Assembly (NCBI RefSeq): GCF_044628455.1
Contig: NZ_JBIYZW010000001.1
Coordinates: forward strand, 930,001-994,000
Length of the DNA: 64,000 nucleotides
Source: Solirubrum sp044628455
GTDB lineage: Bacteria; Bacteroidota; Bacteroidia; Cytophagales; Hymenobacteraceae
Reading direction: 5' to 3'
Part shown: positions 58,127 to 64,000 of the stretch, piece by piece
How the letters are laid out: each line of letters opens with the position of its first letter
Numbering within the stretch: the stretch's first letter is position 1
Position numbers and translations under genes: made by a program
Notes under the pieces: model-generated
Database searches by the model: none
Seen by the model: the letters and a program-made list of their open reading frames with translations, nothing else
What the model was told of the DNA's origin: nothing

Positions 58127-60076
58127 CTAACCGAAGGCCAGGTCTTCTTCGGCCACGGTTTCCACCGGCAGCGTGTCGGAGGTCACCAGGTCCTTCTCGA
58201 TGCGCAGGTGGTCGATGATGAAGTTCTGGCGGTCGGGCGTGTTCTTGCCCATGTAGTAAGTCAGCAGCTTCTGGATGGAGCGGTCCGACTGCAGAATCAC
58301 CGGCTCGAGGCGGATGTTGTCGCCGATGAACTTGCCGAACTCGTCGGGCGAGATTTCGCCCAGGCCCTTGAAGCGGGTGATTTCGGGGTTGCGGCCCAGC
58401 TTGCGGATGGCCGCCTGCTTTTCCCGCTCGTCGTAGCAGTAAATGGTGGTCTTCTTGTTCCGCACCCGAAACAGCGGGGTTTCCAGAATGTAAACGTGAC
58501 CGTTGCGCACCAGATCGGGGAAGAACTGCAGGAAGAAGGTCAGCAGCAGGAGGCGAATGTGCATGCCGTCCACGTCGGCGTCGGTGGCAATGACCACGCG
58601 GTTGTAGCGCAGCCCTTCCAGCCCCTCCTCGATGTTGAGCGCGTGCTGGAGCAGGTTCAGCTCCTCGTTCTCGTACACGATTTTCTTCTTGAGCCCGAAG
58701 CAGTTCAACGGCTTGCCGCGCAGCGAGAACACCGCCTCCGTCTCTACGTTGCGGCTCTTGGTGATGGAGCCCGAGGCCGAGTCGCCCTCGGTGATGAAGA
58801 GCGTGGTGAGGTCTTCCTTGGTCGCGTCGCGGTTTTCGCCGAAGTGGAAGCGGCAGTCGCGCAGCTTGCGGTTGTGTAGGCTGGCTTTCTTGGCGCGCTG
58901 GTTGGCCAGCTTCTTGACGCCTGCCATGTCTTTCCGCTCCCGCTCGCTCTGCTCGATGCGGCGCTTGAGGGCCTCGGCCGTGGCGGGGTTCTTGTGCAGG
59001 AAGTTGTCGAGGTGCTCCTTCACGAAGTCGACCACGAAGTTGCGCACCGTGGCCCCGTCGGGCTCCATCACGATGGAGCCCAGCTTGGTTTTGGTTTGCG
59101 ACTCAAACACCGGCTCCTGCACCCGGATGGCAATGGCCCCCACGATGCTGGCGCGGATGTCGGTGGCGTCGTACTCCTTCTTGTAGAACTCGCGCAGGGT
59201 TTTGACGATGCCTTCGCGGTAGGCAGCCAGGTGGGTCCCCCCCTGGGTGGTGTACTGCCCGTTCACGAACGAGTAGTATTCCTCGCCGTAGTCGTTGCCG
59301 TGGGTCAGGGCCATTTCAATGTCGTTGCCCTTGAGGTGAATCACCGGGTAACGAATGGCATCGGGGTCGGTTTTGCGCTCGAGTAGGTCGCGCAGGCCGT
59401 TTTCCGAGTGGTATTTCTGCCCGTTGAAGTTGATGGTGAGCCCCGCGTTCAGGTAGGCGTAGTTCCACATCTGGCTTTCCAGAAACTCCGGAATGAAGCG
59501 GTAGTTGCGGAAGATGGCGTTGTCGGGCTCGAAGGCCATCAGCGTGCCGTTGCGCTGCGAGGTCTTCACCGGCTTCGGGTCGCTCACCAGCTGCCCGGCC
59601 TGAAACTCGGCCGACTTCATGAGCCCGTCGCGCACGCTCTGCACCACGAAATTGGTGCTCAGCGCGTTCACCGCCTTGGTGCCCACGCCGTTCAAACCCA
59701 CCGACTTTTGAAACACCTTGGAGTCGTACTTGCCGCCGGTGTTGATCTTGCTGACCACGTCCACAACCTTGCCCAGCGGAATGCCGCGGCCGTAGTCGCG
59801 CACGGTCACGCGCTGGTCGGTAATCTTGACCTCGATGGTGCGGCCGTAGCCCATCATGTGCTCGTCGATGGAGTTGTCGATAACCTCCTTGACAAGAATG
59901 TAGATGCCGTCGTCGGGCGACGATCCGTCGCCCAGCTTGCCGATGTACATGCCCGGGCGCAGGCGAATGTGTTCGCGCCAGTCCAACGAGCGGATGGAAT
60001 CTTCGTTGTAGCCGTGGTCGGGTTTGCCGAGGTCAACTTCGGGGCCGTTGGGTAACGCGGGGTGCTGATCAGCCAT
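58127..60076 (-). CDS. parE: DNA topoisomerase IV subunit B (or gyrase B-like)
   Basis: 649 aa, ParE-like length. GHKL ATPase motifs: EVIDNSIDE, DYGRGIPLG and GLNGVGTKAVNALS. Transducer domain in the middle. Toprim motif ITEGDSASGSITKSRN (about residues 405-420) and DADVDGMHI (about 490). It makes the ATP-driven subunit that works with ParC to unlink replicated DNA. parC lies 8 kb away on the same strand. A gyrase B assignment cannot be fully excluded but the N-terminus (KPDHGYNEDSIRSLDWREHIRLRPGMYIG) favours ParE. Confidence 0.92.
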   Translation of the reverse strand: MADQHPALPNGPEVDLGKPDHGYNEDSIRSLDWREHIRLRPGMYIGKLGDGSSPDDGIYILVKEVIDNSIDEHMMGYGRTIEVKITDQRVTVRDYGRGIPLGKVVDVVSKINTGGKYDSKVFQKSVGLNGVGTKAVNALSTNFVVQSVRDGLMKSAEFQAGQLVSDPKPVKTSQRNGTLMAFEPDNAIFRNYRFIPEFLESQMWNYAYLNAGLTINFNGQKYHSENGLRDLLERKTDPDAIRYPVIHLKGNDIEMALTHGNDYGEEYYSFVNGQYTTQGGTHLAAYREGIVKTLREFYKKEYDATDIRASIVGAIAIRVQEPVFESQTKTKLGSIVMEPDGATVRNFVVDFVKEHLDNFLHKNPATAEALKRRIEQSERERKDMAGVKKLANQRAKKASLHNRKLRDCRFHFGENRDATKEDLTTLFITEGDSASGSITKSRNVETEAVFSLRGKPLNCFGLKKKIVYENEELNLLQHALNIEEGLEGLRYNRVVIATDADVDGMHIRLLLLTFFLQFFPDLVRNGHVYILETPLFRVRNKKTTIYCYDEREKQAAIRKLGRNPEITRFKGLGEISPDEFGKFIGDNIRLEPVILQSDRSIQKLLTYYMGKNTPDRQNFIIDHLRIEKDLVTSDTLPVETVAEEDLAFG

Positions 60077-60285
60077 TCCTGAAATCCTTCAATCTTTTTT
60101 GCGGTAAAATAACGCACAAAGCCGGGGTTTCCCACCTTTGCGGCAGCCGGCCGCCAGGCTATTGCTGTTGGCAAACCGCTGCTGACCCAACTACCGCCGC
60201 CGGGCTTAGGTTCAGTCAAAAATCCGAAAATTCCGACAGCATTCCAAGGTTCTTCGCCTCTTCTCCCTCCCAATACTTTTAGCAA

Positions 60286-61467
60286 ATGCTTCCTCCCCAG
60301 AACAACTTCAACGTGCCGCGCCCTCCATCCAGCGCGCCCGAAATCAAGCTCCCCCCGGCCGTGTACTACACCCTGGTGCTGCTGGGCTTGGTGCTGCTGG
60401 TGTACTCCCTGCGCCTGCTCGACGACGTGCTGCTGCCCATTCTGTTTTCGGGCCTGCTGGCCTTGCTGTTGCTGCCGCTGTGCCGGCGCTTCGAGCGGTG
60501 GGGTATGCCGCGGGTGCTGGCTATTATCCTGTGTTTGCTGCTGATGGTGGCGCTGCTGGCCGGACTGGTGTACTTGTTCGGCTCGCAGATTATGCAGTTT
60601 CAGGCCGAAATCCCCAAGCTGCAAACCCGGCTCATCGAGTACTTCGACCAAGTGCAGCAGTGGCTGAGCCAGAAATTCAACATGAAGCCCGTGAGCAAGC
60701 AGCAGCTCATCGACCAGTCGCTGAGCTCGATCAAGAACAAGGCCGGCGGCTACCTCGGCACCACCATCAACACCACCACCGACGTGCTAAGTGTACTAGC
60801 CTTGGTGCCCATTTATATTTTCTGCTTTCTCTACTACCGCGACCATCTGCGCCAGTTCCTGTTCCGCTTCGTGTCGCCCGACCACCGCAAGGAGGCGCTG
60901 GCCACCATGGACAACGTGCAGACCGTGGTGCAGGCCTACATCACGGGTTTGCTCACCGTTATCGTCATTGTGGCCGTGCTCAACGCCATCGGGCTGCTGG
61001 TGCTGGGCGTCAAGTTTGCCATCTTCTTCGCCGTATTTGCCTCGATACTGGCCGTGATTCCCTACATCGGCATTCTGGTGGGCGCCGCGCTGCCGGCCCT
61101 CATTACCCTGGTGGAAACCGGCTCGATGGTGCAGGCGCTGCTGGTAGTGGGCGTGTTCGTGTTCGTGCAGTTCCTGGAGGGCAATTTCATTACGCCCATG
61201 ATTACCGGCTCCAAGGTCAGCATCAACCCCATGGCCGCCATCATTGCCCTGATTCTGGGCGGGGAGCTGTGGGGCACGCCGGGCATGATTCTGAGCATTC
61301 CGCTGGTGGCCGTGCTCAAGGTGATAATGGACGCCTACAAGCCCCTGGAGCCCTTCGGCTTTTTGCTGGGCGACGTGGCCTCGGGCGACGACAACCAGCA
61401 GGATCTGACCGACCCCAACCCCAACTGGCTGAAGCGTACCTGGCGCAGGCTGCGCAGCTCCAGCTAA
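60286..61467 (+). CDS. AI-2E-family (PerM-like) permease
   Basis: 393 aa with about eight membrane helices: two near residues 25-65 and 75-100, and a cluster from 160 to 345. Conserved stretches include LLLPLCRRFERWGMPRVLAIILC and SILAVIPYIGILVGAALPALITLVETG. The family includes the E. coli TqsA and PerM exporters, but the substrates are mostly unknown. The C-terminus is cytoplasmic. Divergent from parE. A TAnnTTTA-like box is 9 bases from the ATG, weak. Confidence 0.87.
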   Translation: MLPPQNNFNVPRPPSSAPEIKLPPAVYYTLVLLGLVLLVYSLRLLDDVLLPILFSGLLALLLLPLCRRFERWGMPRVLAIILCLLLMVALLAGLVYLFGSQIMQFQAEIPKLQTRLIEYFDQVQQWLSQKFNMKPVSKQQLIDQSLSSIKNKAGGYLGTTINTTTDVLSVLALVPIYIFCFLYYRDHLRQFLFRFVSPDHRKEALATMDNVQTVVQAYITGLLTVIVIVAVLNAIGLLVLGVKFAIFFAVFASILAVIPYIGILVGAALPALITLVETGSMVQALLVVGVFVFVQFLEGNFITPMITGSKVSINPMAAIIALILGGELWGTPGMILSIPLVAVLKVIMDAYKPLEPFGFLLGDVASGDDNQQDLTDPNPNWLKRTWRRLRSSS

Positions 61468-61512
61468 GCCCGCGGTGTAACCCCGACCCGGCGAGGCGAG
61501 TATAAGCCCCCG

Positions 61513-61548
61513 AAAGCCGCGCTTTCCAGTCGCCGCTTTTGCGGCTTT
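61513..61548 (+). terminator. Terminator after the permease gene
   Basis: 8-bp arms AAAGCCGC (61513-61520) and GCGGCTTT (61541-61548), 45 bases after the stop. Confidence 0.55.
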
Positions 61549-61578
61549 GCCGCTCATCCACACCAAACCCGAACTACC

Positions 61579-62055
61579 ATGTCTGCTATAACTCCCGACA
61601 CCGCCCGCGCTTTCAACGACCTGGTCGAAATCAACAAGACCGGCGCCAAGGGCTACCAGGAAGCGGCCGAAGGCGTCACCAATCCCCAGCTGAAATCGGA
61701 GCTGAGCCGCCTGAGCCAGCAGCGCGCCCAGTTTGCCGCCGAGCTCGAGCAACAGGCCCGCTCCCTGGGCGTGCAAGCGCCCAGCCAGGAAGGCACCATT
61801 GAAGGCGCCCTCACCGATGCCGCCGCTGCCGTGCACCGCGGCTGGATCAACCTAAAATCGGCCGTGACCGGCCAGAACGACTCGGCCATTCTGGGCGAGT
61901 GCGAAACCGGCGACAGCGTGGCGCTGCAGGCCTACGAAACGGCCCTGAAAAGCACGGCTCTGCCGGCCCAGGCCTCCTCGGTCATTCAAAAGCAACACGG
62001 CGAAATCCTGGCCGCCAAAAACCAGGTGACGCAGTGGAAAGCCTCCAACCGCTAG
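61579..62055 (+). CDS. DUF2383 (PA2169-like) four-helix-bundle protein
   Basis: 158 aa, soluble and helical. It begins MSAITPDTARAFNDLVEINKTGAKGYQEAAEGVTNPQLKSELSRLSQQRAQFAAELEQQARSLG. Two pairs of helices form a ferritin-like bundle seen in the PA2169/DUF2383 family, whose genes are often stress-related. No metal site was recognised. Separate from its neighbours. Expression signals not clear. Confidence 0.8.
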   Translation: MSAITPDTARAFNDLVEINKTGAKGYQEAAEGVTNPQLKSELSRLSQQRAQFAAELEQQARSLGVQAPSQEGTIEGALTDAAAAVHRGWINLKSAVTGQNDSAILGECETGDSVALQAYETALKSTALPAQASSVIQKQHGEILAAKNQVTQWKASNR

Positions 62056-62078
62056 GGTTAACCTGGCTGTTGAGAGAA

Positions 62079-62112
62079 GGGGCGGTCCGTCGAAAGGCGG
62101 GCCGTCTTTTTT
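62079..62112 (+). terminator. Terminator after the DUF2383 gene
   Basis: A stem with G-U pairs (GCGGTCCG near 62082-62089 and CGGGCCGT near 62098-62105) followed by seven T. Confidence 0.6.
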
Positions 62113-62199
62113 TATGGCCGGCGGTGGACTTACTCCTCCCCCGGCGCTGATCAGAACCGTACCCGGGCAGCTGTAAACCCCTGCGCCGGTCAATTAGAA

Positions 62200-62367
62200 C
62201 CGCGCTCCGGAGTTGTAAAACCAAACTCCGGTGCTGTAAACCCGAACTCCGGAGCTGTAAAACCAAGCTCCGGTGCTGTCAAACCGTGCTCGGCTGCTGT
62301 AAAACCCTACTCCGGTGCTGTAAAGCCACGCTCGGGTCAGTCAGAACCGCGCTCGGCAGCCGTAAAG
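62200..62367 (+). repeat. 21-bp minisatellite, eight units
   Basis: Eight consecutive units of exactly 21 bp (62200, 62221, 62242, 62263, 62284, 62305, 62326, 62347), consensus like CCRAACTCCGGTGCTGTAAA. Units 7 and 8 are the most diverged. One degenerate unit lies at about 62157-62177. As 21 is a multiple of 3, one plus-strand frame stays open across the array (PNSGAVK-like units) but it has no start codon. It lies in the 529-bp gap 62056-62584, which otherwise holds only the promoter of the next gene. Confidence 0.8.
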
Positions 62368-62539
62368 GTCTGCTGCCGTCGCGTATTGGCCTGCCGACGA
62401 GCCGTTCCCGCGGGGGTAGGCCCTTCGGCTGCGCCGGACGCCAGATGAAGCCTGACAGTGAGCATCCAGCCGCGGGCCGCTTCGCTATTCCCCCCGAAGC
62501 CTTTCAGCGAATCAACTCGGCAGGGAGCCAAAAGGCGGC

Positions 62540-62547
62540 TAACTTTG
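62540..62547 (+). promoter_or_regulatory. -7 box of the exonuclease-GIY-YIG gene
   Basis: TAACTTTG, an exact TAnnTTTG, about 38 bases before the TTG start codon. It supports that start. Confidence 0.55.
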
Positions 62548-62584
62548 TTAGGCCCCGATACCAGACGCCTTAGCAGCCGCTCGC

Positions 62585-64000
62585 TTGTACGCCATCATCG
62601 ACCTTGAAACCACCGGGGGCCAGCCCACGCAGGACCGCATCACCGAAATTGCCATCTTCATTCACGATGGCGAGCAGGTGGTCGACTCGTTTGCCACCCT
62701 ACTCAACCCCGGTCGGCCCATTCCCTTCTACATCCAGCAGCTCACCGGCATTACCGACGAGATGGTGCGCGAGGCGCCGCACTTCCACGAGGTGGCCAAA
62801 AAGGTGGTGCAGATGACCGAGGGCTGCGTGTTTGTGGCCCACAACGTGCGCTTCGACTACTCGTTTCTGAAAAAGGAGTTTGCCGACCTGGGCTATACCT
62901 ACTCGCGCAAAACCCTGTGCACCGTGCGCCTGAGCCGCTCGCTGCTGCCGGGCCAGCCCAGCTACTCGCTCGGCAAGCTGTGCCAGAACATCGGCATTCC
63001 GCTCCAGAACCGCCACCGCGCCGCCGGCGACGCCGAGGCCACGGCCATTCTGTTCGACCGCCTGCTCAAGATCAGCCAGCAGGTGGAGGCACCGGGCTAC
63101 GAAGCCGCCGCGCCCGCGGCCAAGCTCGCGGCCGTGGATGCCGCTGCGCCCTCCGGCAACCGCGCCGCCAAGCAGCCATCGGCGCGTCGGGTAGCCGCCG
63201 TGCAGCAGGCCATCAAAACCGCGCTGCTGCCGCCCAACATCACCCCCGAGCTGGTGGCCTCGCTGCCCCAGGAAGCCGGCGTCTACTACTTCCACGACGC
63301 GCAGGGTGAGGTGATCTACGTGGGCAAGAGCATCAACATCTACAAGCGCATTCAGCAGCACTTCGCCATCGACTACAAGTCGCGCAAGTCGCTGGAGTTT
63401 AAGAACTCGATTTCCGACATCACCTGGGAGCTGACGGGCTCGGAACTGGTGGCGTTGCTGCATGAGTCGGCCGAAATCAAGCGCCTCAAGCCGGCCTACA
63501 ACCGCCAGCAGCGCCGCTCCATTTTCCCGGCCGGCATCTACCTGCGCGTGGATGAAAACGGCTACAAGCGCCTCTACTACGGCCGCGCCGACGCCAACAA
63601 CCAGGAAGTTCCCATCATCGCCCTGGCCAACCAGTTCAAGGCCAAAGGATTTCTCTACCACAAAGTAGCGCGCTTCCACCTCTGCCAGAAGCTCTGCGAC
63701 CTGTACAAAACCCCGGGCTCGTGCTTCGACTACCAGGTGCACCGCTGCAAAGGTGCCTGCGTGGGCCAGGAGCCGGCCGAGGAGTACAACAAGCGCGTGG
63801 ATGAGGCCGTGGAAAGCATTACCTACGAGCACCAGACCTTCGTCATCATCGGCGCCGGGCGCCGGGCGGGCGAGCGGTCGGTGGTGGTGGTGGAGCACGG
63901 CCGCTACCTGGGCTTCGGCTACCTCGACGAAACCTTCACCGCCCGCCGCTTCGACGCCTTCAAGGACGTCATCAAGTCGCAGGTCGACAACAAGGACGTG
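62585..64000 (+). CDS. DEDDh exonuclease fused to a GIY-YIG (UvrC/Cho-like) nuclease, 3' end outside the window
   Basis: 472 codons present from a TTG start; the only other in-frame triplets after the stop at 62549-62551 are ATA and TTA. The N-terminal DnaQ-like exonuclease (about 1-165) has DLETTGG (Asp6 and Glu8), HNVRFDYSF and the HRAAGDAEAT third motif. A linker (about 170-225) leads to the GIY-YIG domain (about 225-310: GVYYFHDAQGEVIYVGKSINIYKRIQQHF), then a UvrC-like region with the Cys cluster CQKLCDLYKTPGSCFDYQVHRCKGAC. Bacteroidota and actinobacteria have such fusions. Likely DNA repair or proofreading, incising and trimming DNA; inference. Open to the last base. Confidence 0.87.
   Translation, partial: MYAIIDLETTGGQPTQDRITEIAIFIHDGEQVVDSFATLLNPGRPIPFYIQQLTGITDEMVREAPHFHEVAKKVVQMTEGCVFVAHNVRFDYSFLKKEFADLGYTYSRKTLCTVRLSRSLLPGQPSYSLGKLCQNIGIPLQNRHRAAGDAEATAILFDRLLKISQQVEAPGYEAAAPAAKLAAVDAAAPSGNRAAKQPSARRVAAVQQAIKTALLPPNITPELVASLPQEAGVYYFHDAQGEVIYVGKSINIYKRIQQHFAIDYKSRKSLEFKNSISDITWELTGSELVALLHESAEIKRLKPAYNRQQRRSIFPAGIYLRVDENGYKRLYYGRADANNQEVPIIALANQFKAKGFLYHKVARFHLCQKLCDLYKTPGSCFDYQVHRCKGACVGQEPAEEYNKRVDEAVESITYEHQTFVIIGAGRRAGERSVVVVEHGRYLGFGYLDETFTARRFDAFKDVIKSQVDNKDV

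Noticed and set aside
62200..62367. CRISPR array
   Set aside because: Units are contiguous 21-mers without spacers; no cas genes are present.

Overview
The window looks like chromosomal DNA of a GC-rich member of the Bacteroidota, most likely Hymenobacter or a close relative (Hymenobacteraceae, Cytophagales). The evidence is a type IX secretion sorting domain, a bacillithiol deacetylase (BshB1), a serine-palmitoyltransferase-like enzyme, a Bacteroidota-type short primary sigma factor, a histone-H1-like protein, HU/SPOR and START-like families, and repeated -7 promoter boxes of the form TAnnTTTG. No phage, transposase, rRNA or CRISPR array was seen. There is one tRNA (CAT anticodon).

Layout. 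1-9.9 kb, all minus strand: folC (partial), then a cell-envelope block made of a TonB-family protein, ExbD, ExbB, an HU/SPOR protein, a plug-less outer-membrane barrel and a very long TPR protein. 10.1-17.5 kb, mostly plus strand: an accessory region. Two paralogous loci share a conserved 5' module (about 160 bp), then unrelated AT-rich cargo, then a conserved hairpin, a 92-bp four-box inverted-repeat region and an HTH gene. A large NHL/IPT secreted protein lies between them. 17.6-31.3 kb: a penicillin-acylase-like enzyme, small hypotheticals, a frameshifted ATP-grasp gene, holA/tyrS divergent, a histone-like gene, an SPT-like enzyme divergent from accC, bshB1 and an M23/LysM peptidase. 31.7-46.9 kb: trxB, the primary sigma factor, rpsO-pnp, lptF/G, a START-like gene, tRNA-Met, thrS-infC-rpmI-rplT, TPR proteins and an L,D-transpeptidase. 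47-60 kb, all minus: parC, a Kai-type cluster (kaiC, two kaiB, PAS histidine kinase, response regulator), a 7TM/NarX-like kinase/LuxR regulator cluster, and parE. 60.3-64 kb, plus: an AI-2E-family permease, a DUF2383 protein, a 21-bp minisatellite and an exonuclease-GIY-YIG fusion running off the end.

The intergenic DNA is rich in two repeat families. One consists of degenerate heptamer tracts arranged as inverted pairs (seven sites: 2.2, 2.8, 4.8, 22.7, 26.4, 30.1 and 36.2 kb). The other is a GAGACGC palindrome element in inverted pairs (10.2, 20.7 and 28.2 kb). Several start codons are non-ATG or are set by promoter position; the clearest is infC, whose frame has no ATG, GTG or TTG before the conserved N-terminal domain.

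The best candidates for something undescribed are the duplicated cargo locus with its four-box repeat region (10.3-17.0 kb) and the self-complementary heptamer arrays. The Kai cluster without KaiA is a known type of system but functionally interesting.
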